The notes under the pieces were generated by a model. It saw nothing but the letters and a program-made list of their open reading frames with translations. It was not told the DNA's origin and did no database searches. 64,000 nucleotides of DNA, taken from assembly GCA_002104905.1 (NCBI GenBank), contig MCFE01000352.1, positions 1-64,000 on the forward strand. Direction: 5' to 3'. The position numbers and the translations under genes were made by a program. Source of the stretch: Basidiobolus meristosporus CBS 931.73 (Eukaryota > Basidiobolomycota > Basidiobolomycetes > Basidiobolales > Basidiobolaceae). Below are positions 1 through 10,894 of this stretch, piece after piece; the first letter of the stretch is position 1; each line of letters begins with the position of its first letter.

Positions 1-1984
1 ATATTTGGGTGTACAGCATATGTCAAGAAACTGCCTAGATATTGGCCAAATTTGAGCCAAAAAGTGTAAAATGCATACTTTTGGGTTACTGCAATGAGAG
101 TAAAGCATACAGACTCTAAAATACCAGAGCAAAGAAGCTAATCAAGTCCAGTGCTGTGTTGTTTGATGAAAATTCAAAATTTTCACAACAAATGACATCA
201 GATGATGACAAAAATCTGATATCAAGTCCACCAGTTGTCAGGATTGATTCAGAGCAAAACAATGAGAATTTTTCCCCTCCAGAGGACTCTACAACTGTGG
301 TTCAGCCTGAATTGGAGCCTAGGAATATCCCAGAAGTGATCATTCCAGTATCAATGCCCAGAGATCCAATTGGACAAGAAATAACCCAATTTACTACATC
401 AATGAGGGTTCAAATTTAGACTATGCCTATTCAGTCCATATTAATGAGCCCCAGACTGTAAAAGAGGTCCTAAATAGCCCTCAGACAAAGTTTTGGAGAT
501 CTGCAATGACTGAGAAATATCACGCCCTGATGGAAAATCAAACTTGAGACTTAGTCAAGTTACCAAGCATCCAAAAATCAACTAGATGCTGATGTGCCTT
601 CAAGACAAAGTACAAGGCTGATGGTACAATTGAAAGATACAAAGTAAGACTTGTGGCCAAAAGATACTCTCAAGCAAAAGGACTACACTATACTGAGACC
701 TTTGCACTGGTAGCCAAGTTTAATTCTATCAGATTAATATTTGCTATTGCAGCCAAATATAAGTTTTTATTCATTGAATGAATGTAAAAACTGCATTTTT
801 GAATGGAGAACTTGATGAGGACGTGAATATGGACCAGCCTGATGGCTTTATTGACCAGGATAACCCCCATTTGGTCTGAAAGCATAAAAAGTCTCTATAT
901 GGTTTTAAGCAATACCCAAGAGCCTGGAATTGCAAGATTGATTCTTATTTGGAATCTTCCAGTGTCAAGAGGAGTAATGCTGACTATAGTATATACTATA
1001 AGCCAGATAGAGCAAATCCAGTTCCATTAGCTCTATATGTGGATGATCTTATTATGGCCACCAATAACCTAGAAACATTGGAAGAGACTAAATCCAGCCT
1101 ATCTAAGGAGCTCAACATGTCCAATCTAGGATAACTCAGTTACTACTTAGGGATTAAGTTCTCCATAGACAGAAATACCCAGGCTATTACCCTAAGCCAA
1201 TCCAAGTTTACTCAAGATATACTAAAGAGTACCAAATCAAAGACTGTAAATGGCTGCTACCCCAATGCAGACAAACCTTAACTAGGTCAAAACTCAACCC
1301 AAATCAAGAGAGCTTGGTGCCTTCTGAAAGCCCTGACTTTCCTTATCAATCCATGGTTGGCAGTCTGATGTATATCATGCTTGGAACATATCCAGATATC
1401 TCATATCAGTGGGAGTTGTGAGCCAACATAATCTGAACTATGGATCTGATCATATTGCAGCAGTTAAGCAGATGTTTAGATACCTAAAAGGAACTGCGGA
1501 TATCTGCTTAAGATACACTTATAAGGTTTCAGAACAGGACCTTGTGGGATACTCTGATGCTGATTGGGAACAAAATTTGGAAGACAGAAGATCCACCACA
1601 GGATACACCTTTCTTTACTGTCAAGGAGCAATTTCATGGAACTCAAGAAAGCAACCAACCATAGCACTTTCTGCCACAGCAGCAGAGTAAATGGCAGCCT
1701 GTGAAGCTACAAAAAAAGCATTGTGGCTAAGAAATCATTTTATAGACTTAGGCCTATGTCAAAAAATGCCTGTTACTTTGTATCAAGATAATCAAGGATA
1801 CATACAATTAGGTAGAAATCCAACTTTTCATGCTAGAACTAAGCACATAGATATTAGATATCACTTCATACTTGAAGCTAAAGAGAGTAACTTAGTCAGC
1901 TTAGTTTACTGTCCTTCAGACAAAATGATTGCTGACATATTTACTAAGCAATTAGCTAGAGACAAGTTTGAATATCTTAGGTGA
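1..1984 (+). pseudogene. copia pol remnant (integrase end, RT, RNase H)
   Basis: Conceptual translation with frame changes shows copia landmarks in the right order. They are the FGC-AYV integrase tail near 1-30, an RT region with a YGFKQ-like motif near 895, the RT catalytic motif YVDD at about 1036-1047, and a copia RNase H from 1409 (YSDADW; later TKHIDIRYHF). A TAA at 1688-1690 splits the RNase H frame in two, and further stops occur at about 545, 588, 780, 880 and 1132. In copia elements RT and RNase H copy the element RNA into DNA; this copy cannot make a full polyprotein. Confidence 0.88.
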
Positions 1985-2025
1985 AAATTAGGACTAGTCA
2001 GTATGAACATTTAGCTGAGTGGAAG

Positions 2026-2375
2026 TGTTGTCAAAAGCTGTAAATGCACCTAAATATTCAACTAACTTAGTCATTTAGAGCATTACCTTCAAATCCTAGA
2101 GAATACTAACCAGATTCCTTGTTGGGATTTACTTAGAATATTTTCACCAAAATACCAGGTACCTAGAACATGAAAATTTTCAAAGTTGTCCAAACAGCCC
2201 CAAACGTTGCACACATGTTCCTGGGACCTTCCTTAAGCTATTCTACTTTTTTGTTATGCCAAGACCATGTAAAAGTATAAATACTACTTTTACATTCAAT
2301 AAATCATTAAGTGAAAAACCACATAATCTACTTGTCCTCCATATCGCTTCCAATATCTCCAAGACTCTTACAACA
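2026..2375 (+). repeat. 3' LTR of the copia element (350 bp)
   Basis: The LTR begins TGTTG and ends CAACA, a short terminal inverted repeat usual for copia LTRs. It follows the RNase H frame by about 40 bp. A TATA-like run (GTATAAATAC) lies near 2275 and an AATAAA near 2298. A reverse-oriented copy of nearly the same length lies at 29584-29932, which fixes both ends. Confidence 0.88.
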
Positions 2376-4330
2376 TTCTGATATAATCAATCATTTTACT
2401 CAGCCAGCAGGGATGAAGATCAATGACTATGAAGAAGACCTACAGGCCTATATATTTGAGAACTGCAAGTTTGACCTTGTACTTGGAAAACCTGGCTATT
2501 TTGTTGTAATCCATCAATCAACTGGAGAGCCCATGCTACTCAGGTTCAGAAGGACAACAAGACCTATGAGCTATTACCTGCCAGACTGGATTTCAGCTTG
2601 GTCAATTGCAGTTTGTGTGAAGTGAGCTTAGCAAGACACAGTTCTGTAGAGCACTTAGCAAAGGCACCCTAATGTTCCTTATGGCAGTATTACTGGAGGA
2701 TTCCTCTACTTCAGTACCCCAGAAGGTCCAGACTCTTTTGAAGGAATATTCAGATATATTTCCAGATGAGCTTGTAAGCCTACCATGGGTCAGAGATGTA
2801 GATCATGCCATTGACACAGGAGATAGCCCTCCAGTTAGTGAGATACCTTACAGAAAAAGTCCTTTGCAATTGGAAGAGATGAAGAGACAAATAGATCAGT
2901 TATTGGTGTAAGGATATATCAGACCCAGCAAGTCACCTTGGGGAGCACCAGTACTTTTTGTGAAGAGGAAGGAGGGAGCACTTAGAATGGGCATTGACTG
3001 CAGAGCCCTTGACTCAGTTACTGTGAAAAATAAGTACCCCATACCTTGGATTGATGAGCTTTTAGACCAACTCAACCAAGCCACTATATTCAGCAAGATT
3101 AACCTCATGTCAGGATACAACCAGATTAGGGTGAAGCCAGAAGACATCCCTAAGGCAGCATTCAGGACAAGATATGGACATTACAAGTACTTAGTTATGC
3201 ATTTTGGCCTCACCAATGCCCCTGCAACATTCATGACCCTGATGAAGACAGTCTTCCAGGAGTACTTAGACAAGTTGATGATAATCTACCTAGATGACAT
3301 ATTGATATACAGCAAGACAGAAGAGGATCACATGGTGCACATTGAAAAGGTCTTGAAGAAGCTAAGAGAGTACAAACCATACAGCAAGCCAGCCAAGTGT
3401 GAATTCTGCAGGGAACACTTTGAATATCTGGAACTCATAGTGACTAGCACAGGAGTGACCTTAGATCCTAAGAAGGTTGAAGTTATCAAGAATCTGAAGC
3501 AGTCCCATAGCATATCAGAACTCAGATCATTCCTTTGAATGGTTTCCACTTACTGGAGATTTGTCAAGTTCTTTGCAAGTATTGCAGCCTGTTTAACTGA
3601 TATCCTGAAGAAAGACAATACCTACAAGTGGGCCATAGCTTGTGACACTGCCTTCCAGATGCTCAAGAATGAGCTTGTTAGGCTGCCAAGTTTAAGAATA
3701 CCTGAATTCAGAAAAGAGTTTACTCTGTGCACAGATGCTTCAGATTATGTAATTGGTGGAGTGTTGAGCCAAGAACACAAGGGAAAGGACTACCCAGTTG
3801 CCTTTGAATACAAGAAACTGAACTCAGCAGAACAAAACTATCCAGTACCTGAGAAGGAGATGCTTGCTATAATACACTGCTTGAAGACATGGAGTTGCTA
3901 TATTGAAGGAGTCAAATGCACTGTGTAGACTGATCATGCCTCCCTTAAGTATATATTGACTCATAAGGTACTCTCTAGAAGAATGATAAGATGGAATGAA
4001 TATATTCAGCAATTCAACATGGAGATTGTCTACTGCCCTGGAAAAACAACATGGTTGCTGATTCCTTATCAAGATTAGAACAAGCTGCACAACTCTACTT
4101 GGTGCATGAATCAGATTGGCCTAGCCTATTACCAAAGGACTTGGAGGACCAAGCCATTCCTAATGAGGTGGATGAGGAGATCAAGAAGATTATCCAGGAT
4201 GAAGCCAGCAAATTTGTGGTACAGGATGAAACACTCTACCAAGTTGTTAATGGAAGCCCTACTGCATATTGCCCTCATGTTGCTTGCCTGGATTTAATAC
4301 ATAAGACTTGTTCCATTGTACTGTGCCAGG
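2376..4330 (+). pseudogene. Ty3/gypsy pol remnant (RT, RNase H, start of integrase)
   Basis: The segment abuts the copia LTR. In order it encodes a short protease-side remnant, a Ty3/gypsy RT (2672-3538, catalytic YLDD at about 3289-3300), a gypsy-type RNase H (TDASD near 3730, then TDHASLKY) and the start of the integrase N-terminal region, where similarity stops near 4327. In-frame stops at 2909-2911, 3536-3538 and 3926-3928 and a frameshift near 4050 make it non-functional. No LTRs could be assigned. It differs from element A in sequence and is much more decayed. Confidence 0.85.
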
Positions 4331-4801
4331 GTGTGTGGTGCAATCCACGGTTGTAAAGAACAATTGGGCGCAATATTATAGCTACCAGTAGGCAGAATTG
4401 TTCTTGGACAATTTTGCACTATGTGGGACAATCTTGCACACTATGGCACAATCTGACACAATGAGGTTGGCACGGATGACTGCGCCAACTTGTAATGTTT
4501 GCATCACGTGCGCAATTGGATACCGCTATTATGGCAGGTAAAATCCGGTATTTGGATATGTTTCTTTAATGTAAATGGAAATAAATGTGTATCACTATAA
4601 ACTACACTGATACTTACCATTTTGGTTACCATCACTCCAATTGGACGGTATCTCAGTGGTTAATTGGTCCAGAAGTATCCTGAAGCTGGCAGCCCCCAAT
4701 TGGCTCATTGACTACTAAACAATCTACCTGATTCACCATCAAATATCCCATTTTGCCCATTGAGCCAGTAAATCTCTGATCCTGGTGATTGGTCAAGGCG
4801 T
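4331..4801. other. Unassigned AT-rich stretch between two retroelements
   Basis: No gene and no similarity to other parts of this window were found. It starts with a TGTGGTGCAATCC-type sequence that could be the start of an LTR, and it contains repeated GACAATTTTG/GACAATCTTG units near 4407-4440. It ends directly at the 5' LTR of element A. It may be an old solo LTR or flanking host DNA; the sequence alone does not decide. Confidence 0.4.
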
Positions 4802-5879
4802 TGTAGTGGGGTCACAGTGACACCCACAGGCAGATGTGCTCATTCTTATGCATTCACTTCCCTAAAAAGGATTACCCCGCCCATATTATTATCATCCCAA
4901 ATTTGCAATATTTCCTATTTTTGTCTATGTGATTATTACTATGCAACCTGACAAACTATTTGTCCCTATTAACCCATTGCACAAGCTATTCTTATTCCTT
5001 GCCGAGATGCCAAGATAAGATAGTTACCTTATAAGGCAAGTACCCCAACAGTGCCCATGTCACGTGACCATCCTGGTTTCATAATCCCCCATCTCACTAC
5101 CATAAGAGGCAACCACATGACACAGAGGTTTCATGTTACCACTACCTGATTGGCTAGGTACTACTATGTCTCATGGAACAATCCGCCAAGAATTTGCGCT
5201 ATTTTTAGTACACAAAGACATGATTGGTTGTCTACTACCTTCTGGAAACTTCCGGAAAGTATTTTCTAGCAAGAAATTGAGCAGCAAAAAAGTATATAAG
5301 GGAGGCTATCCCTTAAAATAAATCATCCCTCTTCCAATATTCCAACTTATTGATTAGTGAGATCACCGCTACCTATTACCACTATTTTCTGACTCAGACC
5401 TGACGATACTCCCAGGAAACCGCGCTGACAGCCAACTGACCTTGGAGGCACTACTTGTGAGGAATACTCAGAGTAGGTATATTTTATTATATTGTTTGTT
5501 TTCCCAAGTTTGTTCTTGTACAGGCAAAGATACTTTTCAGTCTTTGTAACTATTGGTCAAAGCTGCATTCTTATCAAGTCCCTGTTGGTGGAGTTTACAG
5601 TTGTTTTGACTTTGGAAGCTTTAGTACATTGTCATCTCAAAGGACGTCGAAGCCATTATAAACTTTTGTTAAGACGCCAACTAAGTTGGGGATTGTAGTT
5701 CAATAGTTTTCCCTTGACAAGCTTGAGGCTTTATCCCCCATCACATTAGATTAGATAAAAGACCCAGTATTCCTAGCAAGCTTTTGCCAGAGGTTATCGC
5801 ACCCAGTGAACACCCCACACACATTCACACTTGAGAAGTGTTGGCCGTATTTTGCCCTTTGGACTTATACACCACCACA
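4802..5879 (+). repeat. 5' LTR of element A
   Basis: The LTR starts TGTAGTGGGG and ends ACACCACCACA, matching the 3' copy. It contains a TATA-like run (5293-5298) followed about 20 bp later by AAATAAATC, a possible polyadenylation signal, as expected for U3 and R. Short reading frames inside it have no retroelement or host similarity. Confidence 0.93.
5293..5298 (+). promoter_or_regulatory. Probable TATA box in the 5' LTR of element A
   Basis: TATATA lies in GTATATAAGG in the 5' LTR. The same motif follows an A-run in the 3' LTR. It is the best candidate for the U3 promoter; no transcription start can be read from sequence. Confidence 0.5.
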
Positions 5880-5883
5880 TATT

Positions 5884-5900
5884 TGGCACCCAACGTGGGG
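5884..5900 (+). other. Primer binding site of element A (tRNA-Lys type)
   Basis: TGGCACCCAACGTGGGG begins 4 bp after the LTR. Its complement resembles the 3' end of tRNA-Lys(CUU) as known in animals (…CCCCACGTTGGGCGCCA) with one mismatch. Which tRNA primes it in this fungus is inferred. Confidence 0.7.
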
Positions 5901-6019
5901 GGTTCATACAAGCTCCCTAGGACCCTACAAGATTTACCTGAAGATTTGAGCCGTTACCCATTTATTGAAACAAGACTACCAATATTATCAAGACTACAAC
6001 ACCAACCTACGTACCCAAA

Positions 6020-8081
6020 ATGAACTCTATGCCGTTACCACTCTCACATGGAGCCCCACAGTTTGATGGAAAGAATGTGGAGAGCTTCATATTCAAATGG
6101 GAGAAGCTCTGCAAGATGTGCAGCCTATCTGAACAAGAAATGGCTGAAGACTTCCCCTACTACTGCACTGATGATATTACTACCAAGCTTCTCAGACAAG
6201 GAGACATTCTGACTGACTGGACCTTAATGAAGACCTACCTTCAGACCGAGTATGGCAGACCCCAGATATACTATGGAATTGAGGACCTCAGACACTTTGG
6301 AAGGATGGGACTCTCCAAGCTACCACTTGAAGAGTTCATTCAACAATATGAAGATATGGCCAAGCCACTCCTAGAGTCCCAGGCAATAACTGAGTTTACC
6401 ATGACACTTTACCTTGCACAAGGGCTTCCCCAGGAGTTGGCAAGGAAAGTTGACCTACATGCAGCCAAGGATGACAAGTCTGGCATTCCTTGCTTTGCAG
6501 AGATGAAACGTGTACTTCTAGAGGCAAAGCAAACTTCTACCTTTATGAGACTCCTGACATCTAATCTGCCAGACCAGCCAACCAAGGAGCTAAAGAGTGC
6601 TGTTGCTGACAATCAGACCTACACTACCGACAGAATTGACCAACTTGCTGAACAGCTACAAAAGCTAGCCCTCAAGGTTAACGGCTCAGCTGAGGTAGCT
6701 ACTGAGGGCCAAAGAGCTTTGCCTAGACACTGCATTTGGTGTGACTCTACTCAGCATGCCAGACGTGAATGCTCAGAGCTTAGCCAGCTACTTAGAGAAG
6801 GAACAGTACAGTTTGATGCTGATGGAATGCTTGCTGATAAGGAAGGAAAAAGGATTCCCACTAATTTCCAAAGAGGCGGAATGAGAGCCCTTTTCCAGAA
6901 GTCTGACTCAGCAACTAGAAAGATTACTGTTGATGCCCCTATTGAGACTCATACAGTGAGTCCAAACAGCCCTGACAACAGAAAATACAAAGTAGACACC
7001 TTTGCTACTAAGAGACACCTTCCTGAAGAACCTGTCAAACCCATCCTTAGAAGACCATGATTTGAAGAGCCTGAGGTTATTATTGACAAGAGGCCTGGAA
7101 CACTGCCTACCCAAGACCCATTACCTCACTTTCAGATGACCTCAAAGATAGCAGGCTACTCAAGCCCCCAATTGATTACTGAGAAACTACTGAAGCAGAA
7201 CCTCACTTTGTCAGTTGGAGAAATCATGAGTGTATCACCGTCTGTTAGGAAGACCTTTGATGAGCAGCTTAGAACAAGAAGACAAGCTGTTGAACATATG
7301 GACACCCATATAATCCAGACAAACCATGAAGACCACAAAAAGGATGACACCGCTACCAAATACAAGACCTTTTACTCAGTTGCAACTGCTGTGGTGAAAG
7401 GGTATATATATGATGACCCTGTTGACTGCCATATTGACAGTGGTTCAGAGATTTGTGTTATGCCGCTAGACTTCTGGAAGACACTTAGAAGCAAGGAGCT
7501 ACTGCCTGTTGATAGAGATATTGGATGGAACATGACTGATGCAAACTCAGGGTCTAGCCCACTCTATGGTGTAGTGCACAAGTTCCCTATTGAGGTACAA
7601 GGAATCAAGGTCTGGCTTCCCCTCTTTATCTGCCAGAAGGCAAACTTTGACCTTCTGTTAGGCAGACCATGGGAGACCAGTACTAAGGCTACAACTACCA
7701 ACTATTCTGATGGGTCAGTGTGGTACACTATACAAGGATCCAACCCAGGACTACAGTCAACATTCTGTGGGGTAACACCCAACAATAAGAGGACACATAC
7801 TGCTTGCCAGAAGACACATCTTGTTATAGAAGAAGATGAGGAGCCTGACAGTATACACCCTAACAGTTGGAGCTACTCATTAGGTATACAGGAGCAGACA
7901 GCTATGGTTCGCACAAAATACAAGACAGTGGAACAGAAGATTAGACCATCACTTACGCCTTTAACTGATGGGTCTCGACCTGCTGATTACATCAGACCAC
8001 CAGAAGGAACACCAGAAGATATACGACTTACACCTGAGAGACTTAAGCAACTTATCATTGGAGATGGAAACCTAACACCGG
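6020..8081 (+). pseudogene. Element A gag-protease region (one in-frame TGA; split from pol by element B)
   Basis: The ATG at 6020 opens a Gag with a CX2CX4HX4C zinc knuckle (CIWCDSTQHARREC) near 6733-6774, the nucleocapsid motif that packages element RNA. The frame continues past a TGA at 7058-7060 into an aspartic protease with the DSG active site at about 7436-7444 and a later LLGRPW motif. Protease should cut the Gag-Pol polyprotein. Element B's homologous frame has arginine where A has the TGA, so a CGA-to-TGA or AGA-to-TGA mutation is likely. The frame then runs into element B and stops inside its LTR. Confidence 0.88.
8078..8081. repeat. Target-site duplication of element B, left copy (CCGG)
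   Basis: CCGG precedes the TGTGG end of element B and is repeated at 11698-11701 directly after the other end. A 4-bp duplication fits LTR-element integration. Collapsing it rejoins element A's reading frame. Confidence 0.9.
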
Positions 8082-8885
8082 TGTGGTGGTGTAGAGGTAC
8101 TCCTGGGAGAAGCTACACAACTCAAGGTGTGTGAGGTATCTGATGGGTGCAATAACCTCTGGGTCTAAACTGCTGGTGTCTTTGTCAGTATGTCTCTATG
8201 GTAAAAGCTCCTGCTTCTCTAGCTTCCTAGGTGCTCCAAGTGTCTCCAAAGGCCTCTGTGTGTCTTGTGCACTACCCTGAAAAGCTCCTTGATGGCAGGT
8301 CTGAGATGTACTGTTGAAGGCAGGTGCAGTGATCAACTGCTAATCAATAAGGTAGAAGTGTTACTGATAGAAGGGATGATATATTGATGAGGGATTGCTT
8401 TCCCTTAAATACTTTTCCTGATTGCCAAGTGATTACTAATGACAAGGTTCTAGAAGATTCTAGGTATCAGTGGAATTCTTGATGACATCACTATGAGCTA
8501 AAAATATGCCAAGAATGTCCTGGAAGGTTCTAAAAGGCACAGCACTCTCAACCAATCAGGAATCAGTAGTCTGAAACCTGTGCAACATAGAAATACCATA
8601 TATGGTATTGAAATGGTAGGGATGGTAACACAGACCTAGGTCATGTGTCACGGGTACTGACGCAGGTACTTGCCTTATATAGATACATCTACTGATCACA
8701 AAGCTGAATAACATCTGGGATAACTAATGTTAATAACTAATCAGGGGAAACATCATATGGGGATAATACTGATAATATGGGCAAAAGAAGAATGGGATAA
8801 TACTGATAAGATAAAATATGGATAAGTATATCATAATGACTATATGAATAAACTTGTCTGTGGGAGGTATGTTTACCCTTCCACA
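8082..8885 (-). repeat. 3' LTR of element B (left on the plus strand)
   Basis: Plus-strand ends are TGTGGTGGTG and CTTCCACA. It matches 10895-11697 almost throughout. In element orientation it begins TGTGGAAGGG. Confidence 0.93.
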
Positions 8886-8900
8886 TCCACCCCCCACTTG
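8886..8900 (-). other. Polypurine tract of element B
   Basis: On the minus strand the bases before the 3' LTR read CAAGTGGGGGGTGGA, a purine run that would prime plus-strand DNA synthesis. Element A has a matching GAGGGGGGTGGA. Confidence 0.8.
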
Positions 8901-8963
8901 AGCTAAAAAGTTCCCTGAAACTTTTTAGCTAACCACTGTAAGTTTGGAGAACAAAGTGCTCTC

Positions 8964-10820
8964 TCAGTCTTCCTCAATGAAGCCACCTGTCCTTTCTTGA
9001 GATAGAAGTCTACATGATGTCATTGATTGGATATTGTTTGAGTCCACACCACAGAAGGTTGCTGTTAGTCCTGGGCTCTCTGAGTATATAGTATACCATG
9101 CTGAACCATCTGGGTAGTTCACTGCAGTTGCTCTTGCTTTCACCTCCCATGGTCTTCCAAGAAGTAATTCAAAGTTAGCCTTTGCACAAATGAATACTGG
9201 GATCTCATGGGGTATTCCTTCAATGATGAGAGGGAAGTTGCGAATAATTCCTAAAAGCTTTGATTGCCCTGAGTTGGCATCCTTCATGCTCCAATTGATA
9301 TTGGTGTCTATGGGCAATAGGTCTTTGCATGGTAGTTGTTTCCAAGCCTCCAAAGGCATCACACATATCTCAGATCCACTGTCTATATGACATAGGACTT
9401 CTTGATTATGCACAGTTCCTGTAGTTGTTGCAGTTGCCACTGAGTAGTAGTGTTTCTGGCTTTGATGCAACTTACTGATATCTTGGCTTCCTTGAACTGT
9501 CCTGACCTGGTTGCCTTGAGTTGCTTCAATTGGATGATTTCTTATTCTGATATGCTCATCCAGAGTCTTTCTTACAGATGGTGATACACTGAGTAGCTCT
9601 CCAACCTTGATTGATATGTTGCTTCCTAGTATATGACTTGTCAGTGCCTCTGGGGTAGCATTTTGCTTGACTCTAGGCTGCATGTGGTAGTTGTTGGCCT
9701 TGGCAGACTCTTGTAAAATTAATGGGGGTGATGCTTTCTTCTCAATCACAACTTCTGGCTCACATCTTGGTACTTTTGTTGCTGGGCCTGGATTAGCCAT
9801 TTTTTCAGGATGGTGTCTCTTTGAAGCATAAATTGATGCTATATGATCCTGGGCCTCTCTGGGGTCCTCATAGTCAAAGTTCAGAACTTCAGCTGGATCA
9901 AAGTAGCCAGGATCTTCTTCTTCATGGAGGTGAACCTTTCTTGTTTGAGAGGTGACTTGCTTGTAGTGAACTCTCATTCCTCCTTGTCCAAATGCTGTGG
10001 ATAATTTGTCACCATGCTTACTGACTATGTATCCCTGAGGACTATATAGGACATCACCTGTGGATAGTAATGACTGAAGCTCTTGGCAATTTCTCTTGGA
10101 ATGGTTGGCAGAGTCACACCACATGCATGTATATTTGACTTCTTTCTCTACTGGCTTCTGACCATATGCTTTGCTGGCAAGTAGCAAAGAGAGTTTCTCT
10201 AGTTGCTGTGTCAGCTCCTGAATTTGGGTGCTTTGATTGCTGGGAGTAAGTATGTCTTGGCTATCTTGGTTTTGTTCTGGGCTTGAAAGAAGCTTTCTGA
10301 TTGGTGAGGTTTCTTCAGGGGCAAGTAGAATCTGTTTAGCTAACTGAAATGCAGGCAGTGAACTCATAGCTTTCACCGTAGGATTGTTTTCAGTCCTTCT
10401 CACCAGGCCTTCTGGTAGTGCTCTGAGCAGATAGGCAGATAAAGTCAGATCAGTGATAATGCCTTGGGCTTTCAGTGACTCCCCAATTTGCTCAAGGCCA
10501 CTCAAGTATTGTTTCAATGGTAGCAGCTTAAACTTGCTATAAGCAAAGTTCTCCAAGTCTTGAAGTGTATAGTCAACTTGTCTCTCTCCATATTCATCAA
10601 TCAAGTAGCTCTTCAAGAGGGTCCAATTTGTCAGCAGATCATTTCTTTCATATAATGAGAGCATGATCTCATCAGTGCTGTAGGGGGGCATCTCTTCAGC
10701 CATAATGGCCTCAGGTATTTTGTGGGCTCTGCAGAAAAGCTCCCACCTCTTGATGAAAGCTTTAACTTTGGTTCCATCAAAGAAAGGGGTTCCTTGCATT
10801 CCTGGTAAAGGTAGATCCAT
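8964..10820 (-). CDS. Gag-protease polyprotein of element B (618 aa, intact)
   Basis: A single uninterrupted frame. The N-terminal half is a Gag related to that of element A, by eye about 40% identical. A CX2CX4HX4C zinc knuckle (CMWCDSANHSKRNC) lies near residues 230-245. An aspartic protease follows with DSG at plus-strand 9375-9383 and an LLGRPW motif. The protein stops about where element A continues towards RT, so loss of pol is a defined deletion rather than decay. The product should form particles and process itself but cannot copy or integrate DNA. The intact frame together with near-identical LTRs suggests recent activity. Confidence 0.93.
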   Translation of the reverse strand: MDLPLPGMQGTPFFDGTKVKAFIKRWELFCRAHKIPEAIMAEEMPPYSTDEIMLSLYERNDLLTNWTLLKSYLIDEYGERQVDYTLQDLENFAYSKFKLLPLKQYLSGLEQIGESLKAQGIITDLTLSAYLLRALPEGLVRRTENNPTVKAMSSLPAFQLAKQILLAPEETSPIRKLLSSPEQNQDSQDILTPSNQSTQIQELTQQLEKLSLLLASKAYGQKPVEKEVKYTCMWCDSANHSKRNCQELQSLLSTGDVLYSPQGYIVSKHGDKLSTAFGQGGMRVHYKQVTSQTRKVHLHEEEDPGYFDPAEVLNFDYEDPREAQDHIASIYASKRHHPEKMANPGPATKVPRCEPEVVIEKKASPPLILQESAKANNYHMQPRVKQNATPEALTSHILGSNISIKVGELLSVSPSVRKTLDEHIRIRNHPIEATQGNQVRTVQGSQDISKLHQSQKHYYSVATATTTGTVHNQEVLCHIDSGSEICVMPLEAWKQLPCKDLLPIDTNINWSMKDANSGQSKLLGIIRNFPLIIEGIPHEIPVFICAKANFELLLGRPWEVKARATAVNYPDGSAWYTIYSESPGLTATFCGVDSNNIQSMTSCRLLSQERTGGFIEED

Positions 10821-10873
10821 GGTCTTGATAATTTGTTCTTTCTTAAGTCTTCTAGGGGCAGTTCAGTCAAACC

Positions 10874-10890
10874 CCCCACATTGGGTGCCA
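10874..10890 (-). other. Primer binding site of element B (tRNA-Lys type)
   Basis: On the minus strand TGGCACCCAATGTGGGG follows the 5' LTR by a few bases. It differs from element A's site at one base, so both elements probably use the same primer tRNA. Confidence 0.7.
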
Positions 10891-10894
10891 AATA

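Larger units (their letters stand above)
1..2375 (+). mobile_element. Degenerate Ty1/copia LTR retrotransposon, 5' part outside the window
   Basis: The reading runs from the C-terminal part of integrase (FGC-AYV motif at position 1) through reverse transcriptase and RNase H to a 3' LTR at 2026-2375. The 5' LTR, gag and protease lie left of the window. Many in-frame stops show that the copy is dead. The same LTR family recurs at 29584-29932, 33922-34261 and 34636-34979, so the family was once active here. Confidence 0.88.

Noticed and set aside
5492-5698. 68-codon frame in both LTRs of element A
   Set aside because: It recurs only because the LTR is repeated. It spans the R/U5 region and has no protein similarity.
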